Positions 1-10,369 of a DNA stretch of 64,000 nt are shown here, piece after piece. The translations under genes and the position numbers were made by a program. The notes beneath the pieces are model-generated. The model ran no database searches. It worked only from the letters and a program-made list of their open reading frames with translations, and was not told where the DNA came from. Location of the stretch: the NCBI RefSeq assembly GCF_943734655.1, contig NC_071355.1, positions 194,121,939 to 194,185,938 on the forward strand, written 5' to 3'. This stretch comes from Sabethes cyaneus (Eukaryota > Arthropoda > Insecta > Diptera > Culicidae). The number at the start of each line of letters is the position of its first letter. The stretch's first letter is position 1.

Positions 1-346
1 GATGTCGTCGTTATAAGGTCTTTTCGGAAACCAAATATCGACTTAGATTCTACAGAGAGGACAATGCGCTTCAATGCCTAGCGATTGACCGCTGATGGAA
101 TTTTAGCGGAATACGTCAAAATCACAGAATAACAGGAGATGAATCAGACTAACATTCAAATGCTCCTAGTGACTATGCGTCAGAGGATATAGAGAGGCCA
201 GAGCTACAGTGAAAAGGGTCCATTGTTGGAAAAAGCGCAAATTCAAAGAGTACTTGCTCGACCGCAACAGAAGACCATAACACTAGAAATAATATACAGA
301 GTTTTTAAAATAGTTAATGGTGTCAAAAGCAGAAATTTTCTCACAC
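1..346. other. No recognisable gene
   Basis: I see no convincing coding frame, RNA gene or repeat boundary in these first bases. The stretch lies immediately outside the left end of a Tc1-like relic. Confidence 0.4.
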
Positions 347-593
347 CGGTGATGTAACGGGTGGCAACTAAAATTTTGGAATTTTTTCGCGGCCCTTATG
401 CTCAGCAACAAACGAGCTCAGAGAGAAATGAGAATATGTATGTGTTAGCTCTCTCTCTCCTCTTTGTGTTAATATTTTTGTTTTGTTTATGCTTGCTCAG
501 TTTTGCTAAAAATGGCGTCAAAACAAGAAGCATTTCGGGAGCGCGTTGTACACTTCTACGAACTGCCACAGAAATCTCGGCAAAAATACACGG

Positions 594-1572
594 TAGGGGA
601 AAAGTGTATAATGTGCCCCCCCTAAGAATAAATGGATATATCTCCGTTATACTTCCCCAAATTAACGTTACAACTACGTGTATATGTTGGTACTTAAGCT
701 GACAACCAATTGCAATTGTTTATTTCATTTAGTATTGTGGAATAAACATGCTAGGAATTATTTAATAAAAGCACCTAAATGTTGTGTTTCTCGTCTGCGC
801 GGGGTAAAATGCCCCACCTGCGGTATAATATGCCCAATGCGGTAATTTGAGTATTTCTACCAGCGACAGACCAACTCTATTTTGTAGAAAGTAAAACTAT
901 TTCCTTTGTTTTGCAAAATATCGTTATTTTATGTAAAATAAACCTAGTTTCGGCCTTCTGATGCACTTTTTCTTTTCTGCATGGGGCACATTATACCGCA
1001 GCTGTGGCGTTTTGTACCGGGTAGTTGAATTACCTAGAATTTGGACGTTGGTAATAAATTATTCCCACCACGGTTGCTCACCAATACTAATTGAATTAAA
1101 TAATGGCAATTGGCTTCAAGTTAGATCTGTTTACCTATGTTTATAGCCACATTTGCAAGGGGGGGGGGGCAAATTGCACCACCGCAAGTGGGGCATATTG
1201 GCCTGCTTTTACTTATTTGAAAAAATATTAAATGCTAAAGCAAATCAAGCGTTTCATACCGTTATTTTTAGCACGGATGTCATTTTGAAGTTCGCTTTAC
1301 GCAATCGAATCGCAACAACCGGTTATTTACAGATTTTGACAAGAAAATAGCTTATGGAAATGACGCCAAAAGTTACATCGGAAGCTGCTCAAAAACAAAT
1401 TTATTTTTGTTTTGTTTTTACAGCATGTGACAACTGTCATACTTGCATAGTAGGCTAGTTCCATCAAATACTATGGTTTCGGGGTGGTTTTGCATTTTAA
1501 TTTCGCTTGTTTAGCGAAAAACGAAGGGGGGGCACATTGGCCACGGGGGGCACTTTATACATAATTCCCCTA
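594..1572. mobile_element. 979-bp non-autonomous element with terminal inverted repeats
   Basis: The left end TAGGGGAAAAGTGTATAATG and the right end read on the other strand, TAGGGGAATTATGTATAAAG, match closely for about 30 bases, both running into a C-rich stretch. The motif 'TATAAT-TGCCCC' recurs inside in both orientations (around 603, 815, 985, 1189 and 1549), giving subterminal repeats. No transposase is visible, and the short ORFs inside carry no recognisable domain. It splits the transposase frame of the surrounding Tc1-like relic after RQKYT. TA at each edge could be target duplication or part of the ends. Confidence 0.65.
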
Positions 1573-1601
1573 CAGCATTTAAAAAGCAAATATGTTGCGA
1601 G

Positions 1602-1786
1602 CGAGGGGCAAGACACTTCATAATATCATCATATATTAATATCTTACGCCCTATTAAAGCCCTATGAATGTATAACTTCATAGGGCTTTAGGTTATATTA
1701 TGGGTGGAAAAGGTAAATATATTAAGGTTGAAAAAATTTTCCATATAGGGAAAAGTAATATATTTTCAACAGTGTCTTGCCCCTCG
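1602..1786. mobile_element. 185-bp MITE with 16-bp perfect inverted ends
   Basis: The ends are CGAGGGGCAAGACACT and its exact reverse complement. Flanking octamers GTTGCGAG (1594-1601) and ATTGCGAC (1787-1794) match at six of eight positions, which would suit an aged 8-bp target duplication such as hAT elements make. At the centre lies a perfect 14-base inverted repeat (1655-1668 with 1677-1690, loop of 8). Removing the element lets the Tc1-like frame read from KSKYVA into TSTVYHIL. Confidence 0.65.
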
Positions 1787-2094
1787 ATTGCGACTTCGAC
1801 TGTTTACCATATCCTAAGATGCCAAACAACTATTCGCAAGCAAGGTAGTGGAAGACCAGCTAAAATTATGGACGCAGAAAGACATCGTTCTCTTTCTCGT
1901 TTCTTCAACAACAAGCCCTCTGGTTTGGCTATCAAAAATTTGATCCCGTTTCTACAAAAACATCATGCAGATGGACAATTCGTCTTTTGGCCGGATAGAG
2001 CATCATCGCATTACGCCAAAAAAGCGCAATCGTTCCTGAATACGCATTCGATCCCATTTTTACCCAAAAGCCACGACCCGAATTTAAAAACTAT

Positions 2095-2490
2095 CTGTGG
2101 GCTAAAAAACGTCAAGGCTGCTGGAAAGGATGATATATCTGCCGAATTTCCAAATGTAGGAAATAGTCGGATAGCCTAGTTTGACGTATCTACAAAAAAG
2201 GCCTAGACTTGATGGCAGGAACGGTCGTAGCATAATATTCCTCAATTCAGCGTGAAAAGTGCTCTCCCGTATTCTGTTTTGTCAATCTAAAAGCTCTGCG
2301 ACACATCCGACATAAGTTCCAGAAATACAACTTGCAGATTCATCAACCTTTTGTAGATTTCAATGTGGCGTATGATGCAGTCGAACGGAATAAGCTGTGT
2401 CAGATAATGCTTGAGCATGATTTTTCGACGGCACAAATAAAGGTGATTCAAATGGTGCTGGATGAATCCAAATCAAGCATAAAATGATGA
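2095..2490 (+). mobile_element. LINE reverse-transcriptase relic
   Basis: Broken frames read VKAAGKDDISAEF near 2105 and VDFNVAYDAVERNKLCQI near 2345, matching the pre-RT and first RT motifs seen in the better preserved LINE at 33.5-34.7 kb (IDFKAAYDAVDRDKLWQIM). Frameshifts and stops make it non-functional. It abuts the Tc1-like relic directly. Confidence 0.6.
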
Positions 2491-2509
2491 TTCATTTTCG
2501 AGATGTAGA

Positions 2510-2665
2510 CGCTGGAGAGGCTGTTAGAGTCAATAGGATCGTAGCAACTGGCCCTGTAATTGTCCTGCACTCTAACAGCTGGCAGAAGTCTGTCGTATAA
2601 AAACAGAAGGTCAAGTTTCGATAACGAAATGTAGCACCTAGGCTTTGCTTTGCTTTGCTATGCGT
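2510..2665 (+). mobile_element. SINE 3' part with (CTTTG) tail
   Basis: This stretch resembles the 3' half of the SINE at 42.9-43.1 kb: shared segments run through 'CTGTAAT', 'ACTCTAA-AGC-GGC' and 'GGTCAAGT', and both end in an AGGCTTTGC tail, here repeated as CTTTGCTTTGCTTTG. The tRNA-like head is missing, so the copy is 5' truncated. Confidence 0.5.
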
Positions 2666-2985
2666 TGCGCAGAATTAGGATCTATGTGCAGAATTAGGTG
2701 CACTAACATTAGTGCCCTATCTAGAAGTAGTACACCAGAAACATGGACTGCCAATCTTGCAAATATAGTCGTCCTAAAAAGGACCGTTCGGTTTGACTCG
2801 GTTTAGCAGTAGTAATAATAAAATTAATTAACACCACCACAATTATCGGATAATCCATCAAATCAGCATATCTGCAAAGATGGACGCTTGTTAACGTTTG
2901 CAGAAATGCCGAATTGGAAAATATAGCCGAAAACTCTTGGTAAAGTTTTATTGTTTATGTGATGCAATTGTATTAACTCTACCGC
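2666..2985. other. Unassigned intergenic sequence
   Basis: AT-rich, with no coding frame or repeat that I recognise. Confidence 0.4.
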
Positions 2986-3910
2986 TGCTTAAGAATTGAA
3001 ACAAGACGATCATCCATTGAAGAAAAAAATCGAAAAAGGACATAAAATGACATAAAATATGACAGAAAAAGAGGAAAAGCGAGGGAAAAAACGAACATCA
3101 GAACAGTGTCAAATAAAAACTCGGGCGAAAAACGGGACAGGAAAACAAAAGAAAAGGAACTGAGAAGAAAAAAACAACGGGCAGAAAAAACAAATAAAAA
3201 CGTTGAAGAGAAAGATGGAAAATGAGACCACAAACGGGATACGGAACAGAAAATAAAAAAACTTATGGGTGAAAAGAAGTATGCGAGAAAGAAAAAAGAA
3301 AACCGATAAACAAAACGAAGAAAACGGGAAAAAGTGGTTAAACGGGAAATAAAAGGAAAAAATGGGGCAAAAAACAGGAAAATAGTACAGAACAAGAAGG
3401 GAAAATACTGGAAAAAATTGACCAGAGTAAAACCAAAGTTTGAAACCAAAGTAAAACATAAGAAAAACAAAAAGGGGGGCCATAAACAGAATAAACGTGA
3501 CAAAAAAGAATAACAGACTGGACACCAAAACGAAAATACAGAGCAGATGAAGAAGAAAAACGAGAAAGAGATAACAGAGTTAGAAAGGACGAAAACTGAA
3601 AATGGAAAAAGAAAGTAAGAAAAGAACAAAGACGGATAACGGGAAAGAAAACAACAAAAATCAAGTGGAAAACATGAGGAAAAATAGGATTGATAACAAA
3701 AAGAAATTCGGACATGGGTAGAGAAAAATATAACATAGAAAAAGGAAACACGGGAAAGAAAAAAACCAGAGAAAAAACGGAAGAAAAGTGGAAGCAAAAA
3801 CCAAGAAACGGTACAGAACAGGAGAAAAAACGGAACAATAAGTGGAAAAACGGAACTGGAAAAGAGAACAAGCCAAAAGGAAAGAAGGTAAAACGAGGGA
3901 AGGTGTAAGA
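2986..3910. repeat. Polypurine tract of about 0.9 kb
   Basis: The plus strand is almost entirely A and G over more than 900 bases, with dispersed loose units such as ACGGGAAAGAAAA, AAACGGGA and AGAAAAAACGG. The long minus-strand ORFs (Phe/Ser/Leu-rich) and a plus-strand Lys/Glu/Asn-rich ORF are consequences of this composition. Unit divergence is high, so this looks like an old, decayed simple-repeat array. Confidence 0.75.
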
Positions 3911-4535
3911 CAATGTCAATCTTGTTTTAAGTGAAATTTCGAGTCCGGTTTGAAGAAAAGCCCTAGTGCAAATTAGTTCAGTTTCAAACGTAACTTAATG
4001 TCCAATATTATTTCTTCCTTACTTGTGATGACTCTATACGCGGTCGTGACATAAACTCTTTTTTTGGAAAGGGAGTATGTAATATGTATGGTGTGAAAAA
4101 TGATTGATAAGTTTTGAGCCTTAGGCTGAAAGCCTCAATAATAAAAAACATTAATCAATTAAATTAGCTAAATAATAAAAAATTATTTAGTTAAATTAAT
4201 TGGACGAACTGAATAATTTCGATATACAAACCAAAATTATATCGAGTGCTATGCCTGGGTTCTATCCGATTTCATGTGTAATCCCAAGTATAACGTCCAG
4301 TCCAAATTGCTCTAATTTTAAGTATTAAAGGTGGAGGAGCGTTTGTTGGGAAGAATGGTAGTAGACTGGATGAAACTGCGAAACTTTGATATGGGGCCAA
4401 AAATACACTGCGTAGTTCAATTACTGAGTGAGACTCTAACTCACACTCTCTCGGTTTGCGCCCAAGTGTTTTGACAATTAAACTATCAGTACACGACACC
4501 CTATATTAGATAATCTCACATCTAGTTTTGGTCAT
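3911..4535. other. Intergenic, with a LINE 3'-end remnant near 4105-4150
   Basis: Around 4105-4150 the sequence resembles the tails near 15.61-15.67 kb and 24.09-24.14 kb (a GGTTGAAAGCCCC-like motif followed by AATAAAAAA), so it is probably a 3' end of the same LINE family. Nothing coding is seen. Confidence 0.4.
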
Positions 4536-4740
4536 TGCGTAATAAATTTAAGTAGAATTTCAAATCCAATTTAAAGTCCAATTTCAGTATGAAGTAAAGC
4601 TTTATGCTCAATTTAGACCAAATTCTAATTGAATGTCTTATGCCAAATCCAATTTCAAATCCAATGCCAGCTATAATTTCTAGACCAATTTCAACCTTGA
4701 TTGTAAATCAATTTGCACCCGAAAATACGAAATTTTCTAC
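4536..4740 (+). repeat. Degenerate 'CCAATTTCAA' repeat, small copy
   Basis: Loose tandem copies of a 13-15 base unit around TCCAATTTAAAGTCCAATT, the same unit that makes the large array at 41.3-42.7 kb. Confidence 0.6.
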
Positions 4741-5483
4741 CTGATCGACCCGTGTTTTTGTGAAAAGTAATAATGTATTTACCATCTTACGCTTCGCTTA
4801 TACAGGCCAAAACATTCCCCTGAAAGGGCGGGTGTCCTATCTTTTGTTTATGACTTTATTTATTTATTTTATTTAGAGGGACTGGGCATGCCAGAGCTTA
4901 TTTCAATCAAAATATTATTGTTTATATTTTCGGCATTTCGACACATGCGAACACGAATAATGAGTCACCGCATATGTTTCACTCGACAATGTTGGAAGCA
5001 GATTTATCTGTCAGACATCAGCTGTCAGCTATTTCGCCATCGTTAAGTCAGCTCTCAAACGCCGAACGAAGATACGGATAGTTCATCTTAATTGCAGACC
5101 TCAGATTTTCGGAAAACTCTGGTGTGAATCAACACTCAAAAGAAAAAATGGTTGTCATAGTGGTAGCTGTGACACCTGTATCAAAAACAATCCCCTGACA
5201 GGACTATTTATTTTTACGCCAAGAATTGCAGCTCGCTTGCTACGCGCTTTACACAAGTTGAACAACCACATTAACCTAGCTGAGAGCATCTCACGGAAAC
5301 TCTCTCATGTGAGGCAGAATTTACTGTGATTCTGAAAAAATCGGCCCAACATTTTGTTTTTTGATAACGGTAGTTTTTACAATCGAAGAATATAATGTAT
5401 CAAAGATGTTTATAATATCCAAACAGAGTGGGACAAGACGATAAGGGGAAAAAGCGGAAAATAAGTGCAAGTTTTTGAATCAT
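4741..5483. other. Unassigned intergenic sequence
   Basis: No gene or repeat boundary recognised; a short TTTATTTATTTATTTTATTT run occurs near 4855. Confidence 0.4.
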
Positions 5484-5612
5484 CTTAGCAGAATACGAAG
5501 CCTGAAATTGAATAAAAAAAAAAACTTTTCCAATTAAATTCTACTATTTATATTTAATCGCGACAAATACGTATTTCGCCTACGACTTGCAGGCTTCATC
5601 AGTGTCTGTTTT
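5484..5612 (+). mobile_element. Foldback element, partial copy 1
   Basis: It shares with the copies at 13.25-13.43 kb and 38.9-39.1 kb the order: GAATACGAAGCCTGAAATT, an A-run with CTTTTC, AATTCTACTATTTATATTTA, CGCGACAAATACGTATTTCG, CCTACGACTTGCAGGCTTCA, TCAGTGT. Only one arm and the core are clear here. Confidence 0.55.
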
Positions 5613-6489
5613 CGAACGAAGAAAAACTGATTTTAACAATTCATATATAAAAATTAGGATTTTTCTATCTTCACTGAAATCCCAAAACGGTCATTGGCTT
5701 TATAAACCACGTAGTACCGAATTGGGGATCAGGATAACTGTCCCGTTCAACTCCATCAATGGCTATGAGCGGTCCGTAAACTGTGTACAGCAATCGGGGC
5801 CTGCCACAAAAGACGATCATTAAGACTGTCGCAGCGACCTTTCGACCCAACGCCCTTCTGGCATACAAAAAAATCTTCGCTGAAGAGATAGAAGGTTACT
5901 GTCTTCAGCAAAATTTCTTGTTATAATATGCTTTAAAACTTTTCTGAACACATTAATGTATTATATTGAAACTGAAGAAAAATAACTTTTTATTTCAGTT
6001 TTAGGGAACTTAATCAAAATTTGAATTCCACCAGACGATAGAAGTTTTATTTCAAGAAACTCTTCCAAAGGGTCCATAAACCTAAAATCATGCTTTCCCA
6101 CTCCAAACTCTAATGTGCACTTTTTTTGGTTTTAGACCACTGTGCTCTGTCTTGAACTTCACCTGTTTTGGAGTTGTTTCAGTTCTGAATCACATTAAGT
6201 CAGCCTTCGAAAATCGCTTCCGCTTTATAATTTTTATTCAATATTTAACTTGTTTACTATACTGATAATAGCTCTGTTCACTGTGAGCTGAATGAAATAG
6301 ACTTCTTTATTAGTGTGTTTTAGAACAAAGCGGTGCTTATAAGATTAAAAGCGGCGTAAACAATATAAGTTAAGAAATAAAAACCTCTCAACTAATGAAC
6401 ATTTCATTTCAATCTAATGACACTATTCGGGTGTGACAGTCATGATCATAATCGAAAAGTTTAAAACTTCAGGGTTTAACATTGCGACT
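5613..6489. other. Unassigned intergenic sequence
   Basis: AT-rich; no gene recognised. The motif GTTACTGTCTTCAGCAAA (near 5895) also occurs inside the TTAA-flanked element near 50.02 kb, so it may belong to a dispersed repeat. Confidence 0.35.
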
Positions 6490-6495
6490 TTTATT
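6490..6495 (-). terminator. Polyadenylation signal AATAAA for the odorant-binding protein gene
   Basis: AATAAA on the minus strand lies about 30 bases past the stop codon of the odorant-binding protein gene, a plausible though close position. Confidence 0.45.
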
Positions 6496-6524
6496 AAGCA
6501 ACCAAATCTTTAAATCACATCGCA

Positions 6525-7412
6525 TCACATCCTAGGCAAACTATTACAACCCAGTTGTTCAGTATTCTGGATCGATGGGACACCACACTTGGCCACCCTT
6601 CCTACTAATCGCGTGGCACTCGTGCTAACAATCCTAATCACTGGAATGTACCTCGCAAGACATCTCAGAATTATGTTAAAAACCCGATTCGGTTCACTGC
6701 AATACCGATCCGTTACAGCTGCGACACACTGCTTAGTTGCTTCACTTATAATGTCAGGCTGTCCAAATTGAACATAGAACTTGCGTAAATCGATAACCGT
6801 CGTTCGGTTGTACCAGCCCAACCGAACAGTGTAAGCGTAGGCCAGTGCTTCATACTCCGGAACTTCCAGGACACGACCCTGACAATAATCTATAAGCGAG
6901 CTTTGCGAATGAGGAATTATATTCATACTATCCACCAGAACCTGCAAAATTTCCTCCTCCGTGTACGGAACAATTTGCTTTTCAGTGCTTATTCCTCCAT
7001 AGTTGCGATAATAGCACAGAAACGAATTATATGCACGGGAAAGTCGTTCACTTTTTCGTATAGAGGTTTCAATTCGGGTCAAACAGATTTGCGTGTTATT
7101 TTCATAATCTTTTTCTCCGATGGAAGGTAGAAAGTACCACCGAAAAACGTGGTCCTTCACAGTTTGCTCCGTCTCGTTCCACGCGTTAACACTAGTCAGG
7201 ATGCAATTGATGAGAACTCGTACGCTCGGTTCATCCGGATAACCTGTCCGTGTGTATCGGTTCAACGTTTCCTGTGTTATCTGCAGGTACTCTGCACATT
7301 GAATTCGGGCATCTTCAAATGTTTTCCATCGAGGTGCCTCCAAATGATTGGGCTCTGCCAAACTGAGCTGCAGAACCATTGCGGCTACCAACCAGAACGC
7401 GATTGACGTCAT
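6525..7412 (-). CDS. Atypical (two-domain) odorant-binding protein
   Basis: A single-exon reading of 295 aa starts at MTSIAFWLVAAMVLQLSLA, a good signal peptide with likely cleavage before EPNH. An upstream in-frame start in this frame is TTG, so the ATG at 7412 is preferred. The mature part holds two odorant-binding-like halves. The first has DARIQCAEYLQI, LINCILTSVNAW and a late FLCYYRNYG; the second has IDYCQGR, TKQCVAAV, RYCSEPN, IILRCLARY and two further C-terminal cysteines. The Trp/Cys pattern and length fit the mosquito atypical class, which are secreted carriers of small hydrophobic ligands in sensory or other tissues. The classical close C2-C3 spacing is not obvious in the first half. 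A second possible signal exon lies 190 bases upstream. The family is recalled; no alignment was run. Confidence 0.8.
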   Translation of the reverse strand: MTSIAFWLVAAMVLQLSLAEPNHLEAPRWKTFEDARIQCAEYLQITQETLNRYTRTGYPDEPSVRVLINCILTSVNAWNETEQTVKDHVFRWYFLPSIGEKDYENNTQICLTRIETSIRKSERLSRAYNSFLCYYRNYGGISTEKQIVPYTEEEILQVLVDSMNIIPHSQSSLIDYCQGRVLEVPEYEALAYAYTVRLGWYNRTTVIDLRKFYVQFGQPDIISEATKQCVAAVTDRYCSEPNRVFNIILRCLARYIPVIRIVSTSATRLVGRVAKCGVPSIQNTEQLGCNSLPRM

Positions 7413-7443
7413 TTCAAACTCAGATATAAAATCCACATCCAAA

Positions 7444-7452
7444 ATTTATATA
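7444..7452 (-). promoter_or_regulatory. Proximal TATA-like box
   Basis: TATATAAAT on the minus strand lies about 32 bases upstream of the ATG at 7412. That spacing would leave almost no 5' untranslated leader, which is unusual and is one reason to consider the distal exon. Confidence 0.35.
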
Positions 7453-7603
7453 AACGACTAAATTTATGTTCATATAAATTCAGTGTTTGCAGAGTACGTG
7501 CCATACCAATAAATATACAATTTCATTTTGACTATTTTAACTCTATTTTGATTCAACATAAAAACACCTGAACAATTTCATTCATAATATCACAAAAGTT
7601 TAC

Positions 7604-7655
7604 CTGCAAGACATGATCCGGCAATCAACACTACCAAATATCCCACTTTTAGCAT
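7604..7655 (-). other. Candidate alternative first coding exon (signal peptide)
   Basis: The minus strand reads MLKVGYLVVLIAGSCLA plus one base and then a canonical donor (GCAG|GTAAAC). Joined to an AG at 7355-7356 inside the odorant-binding protein frame, it gives ...SCLA-EPNHLEAP in frame, replacing the signal peptide encoded by the contiguous frame. It may instead be the leftover first exon of a neighbouring paralogue. The acceptor has a weak pyrimidine tract. Confidence 0.45.
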
Positions 7656-7767
7656 TTTTACACTTCACACAATCCGATTTGGTCTAGTTCAGTTCATACA
7701 CTTTTTTTCTAAAAAAAATTGTCTCGAGAATATTTACACCACTAACGTTCACTTCGCAATGCGGTCC

Positions 7768-7790
7768 ACTGAAAACTGTTCACTTTATAA
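7768..7790 (-). promoter_or_regulatory. Candidate distal promoter (TATA and TCAGT initiator)
   Basis: On the minus strand TTATAAAG (7783-7790) precedes TCAGT (7768-7772), an arthropod initiator motif, about 115 bases upstream of the distal signal exon. The TATA-to-initiator distance of about 20 bases is shorter than usual. Confidence 0.3.
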
Positions 7791-7799
7791 GAACTTCTG

Positions 7800-9838
7800 A
7801 GTGCTGCGCGCTCGTGTAAAAATAATCGCAACTGTTTTTTCTAGAATTTGACCCCTCGCTGATGACCTTTCGGGCGTCGGGCTTTCAAATGCTTCGCTAG
7901 TACATTCCTAGAATTGATTCAATGCGAAATATCGACCCGAAATCTCGTTAACTGCTGCAAAGTGCCAACTCCAGTATGTGTAATGTATACTTTCGAACGA
8001 ATGCTTTTATTCGCAACTGTTTGGAGCATTCATCAGCTCGGACATCGAACTTTTCGGAACTACAACGCAGCGGAAAACGTGAAACGTTTCAGTAATGCTC
8101 GTATTCAGTCATCCGAATAACTTTATTCTGAAAATTTTAATTTCTAATAAACACTTCTGAGTAATGATGACGATCTTTTGAAAAACCAAAAACCCGAAGT
8201 AAAAAATTTCGACGAAAACACACAACGCTTCTCGCTCGAGGACAACTGCGGTAGAGTCGATGAACGGCGAGCACCCGCGGAAATCGCCTTGATCAAACGC
8301 GAACAAAAAAAAAGGAAGTCGTTCGCTCTCACTGGGTCTTGGTCATCTATCCTGATAACGGTAGACAAAGATGTTTTAAGCAGACGCCAGTAAGAAGTCG
8401 CGCAGCCTTGAAACGGGATAATGTTGTGCGAGATTATTCGAGATGGCTAACCCACATATCGGGCAGATCACATACTAATTATGGATGCCACGTGGTGGTA
8501 ACTTAATGCGAGCGTCAAAATCAAAAGCAATATTTAATTATTATTTCATTAAAATAAAAATAGAAATACCAGCAATTTAAAGCTAGAGCGAGACTAAGTC
8601 AAATTTGTAGTAGCTTTTAAATACAATTTAGTAGATGAGATTAAGAAATAAGCGAATAAAACAAAATTAAGTGAAAAGTTAGAAGCTGTGTAAGTTATTT
8701 TACAGAGGTGTGATACCGAATTAAGTTGAGCCATAATTCATAGGCTCAGTAAAAGTACTCTCACAAAATCGATTGATGTCATACTAAAACCAGAGTGAAA
8801 CAAAATTTTGTAAGATATAAATACGGCAGTAAACCACGTAAATAATTTGACCAGTAAATAACTAAATAACCAGTAAATACGGCAAGGATACCACAAAAAA
8901 TTAGAAGTTAATTGAAAAACATATCGACCAGTGTTGCCCAGGTGTAAGTATGGTGCGGGCCGAATTGAAAGTCCCTTCGAATACCGCGGACTGCAATAGC
9001 TGCTGACCATTACTGCTCATAACAAAATGTATAATATACGCGGCCTCAACTAGGCATCATGTCCCAGAATTCTTTGCAACATTTATGTAATAAAACAACC
9101 ATAAACATTATGGTCAAAGACCCACGAATAAACTAGATGCCCCCTCAATTAGCCTTAAATTTTCTTACACCGTTCTTCAAATCAATCGGCGGGCCGCACG
9201 GATCAGTTGGCCTTTACTGATATAGACGAAAAAGCGCTCAATTGAGCAACGCAAAAATTTATTCATAAAATGGAACTGTGTTGTAATTGATTTCTTGCGT
9301 AACTTTTCAAAAGGTCCTATGTAACAATGAAATGAATTCTCTTCGCCTCTGCTCTCGTGAGCTGTGGAAACAAAAATTCATCAGGAAAGTGCAAAAGTGT
9401 TGCTGGAAACCACAGCAAACCACGAAACTATCTAGTTTTTCACGTAACAATGAAGTAATCAACACGATAAATTTTTGACATAAGCTGGGGTCATCGCTGA
9501 AGCTCTTTGCAGTAGGAATATATCAACAATATCAAATTCCAAACTTCCGGATCCTCTCCTCCACTCTTTGCTCCTCTCTGAACCCTACACATTAGAGCCT
9601 CAGCTAATGTCATTCTCGTTTAGTGACGAAACCGCAAATTTCTTCATAGGTTTGTTAAGGTCCAAACACAATAGAGTGGACCCTCGTTAACAGGGTTCGT
9701 TTTAAATTCAAACAACTAGCAACTCTAAATATGCTGAAACTTCGTTATTGTTTTGGCTGTTTGATTTAGCTGGCAGCTGCAAGCGGCAAATATTTCGATC
9801 AAACTTTTATCTGAATCATTGGTAAAACGGAAAGTGGA
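7800..9838. other. Unassigned intergenic sequence
   Basis: No gene or transposon domain recognised in about 2 kb upstream of the odorant-binding protein gene. Short ORFs on both strands lack family features. Confidence 0.4.
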
Positions 9839-10330
9839 ATGGGGTCATTCCATCTCAAACGTACACAAGGTTTAGATTCGACTATCAGCGATTTCAACAA
9901 AAGTTGGCATAATTGTTCATTCCGACCCCACAACCAACTTCCCATGATATTATGCCGATTGATCAATCCTCCTAGCAGTGGCGCTACTTCCTTTTTTACA
10001 GATTTTCAAAAAAAGTCATTTTTCGGGTTCAAATATCTCTGAATCAGTTTGATGTAAAGACATAGCAATATACTTTTTCTATGAACTTTTGGCAGCGCAA
10101 TCGAATGATGTTATCAGTTTTTATCTAATTTGTCAACATCATACATTTTTTTGCAATTTAAAACGAAAAATGCGAATACCTCAAAACACCCCCAATTTTA
10201 TTTTCAAATAAATATGCTCAAAATGTTCGCCAGAAAATTCTACATAAGAATCACTTAACTAGATAAAACAATATTAGTAGTTTGAGAGATATGGTGTTTT
10301 GAATATCTGGAGCATGCGTAATTTTAACTG
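9839..10330. other. Probable dispersed repeat, one end visible
   Basis: The stretch beginning GGGGTCATTCCATCTCAAAC has the look of a dispersed insect element end, but I found no matching opposite end or coding region, so its nature is open. Confidence 0.3.
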
Positions 10331-10369
10331 AATTGTTAACGTAGCCGTCGAAAACCGGGCGTATGCGTA

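Larger units (their letters stand above)
347..2094 (+). mobile_element. Tc1/mariner-like transposon relic, interrupted twice
   Basis: A left end beginning near 349 (TAACGGGTGGCAACTAAAAT) is followed at 511 by a transposase N-terminus reading MASKQEAFRERVVHFYELP. The frame is broken by an inserted element at 594-1572 and again by a short element at 1602-1786. It then resumes with a helix-turn-helix segment (STVYHIL, then GSGRPAKIMD) and, after an internal deletion, the late DDE-core segment QFVFWPDRASSHYAKKAQ near 1975-2035. In this family the FWPD aspartate belongs to the catalytic triad. The reading is inactive: the first part of the catalytic core is missing. A related end occurs near 52.5 kb. 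The family is from memory of mosquito Tc1-like transposases, so the clade is not assigned. Confidence 0.7.

Noticed and set aside
2979..3919. Phe/Ser-rich minus-strand ORFs resembling membrane proteins
   Set aside because: Produced by the polypurine strand; three overlapping frames look alike, which argues against any being real.
7413..7442. Odorant-binding protein start at MDVDFISEFE
   Set aside because: The codon is TTG, and the resulting N-terminus is not a signal peptide; the ATG at 7412 is.
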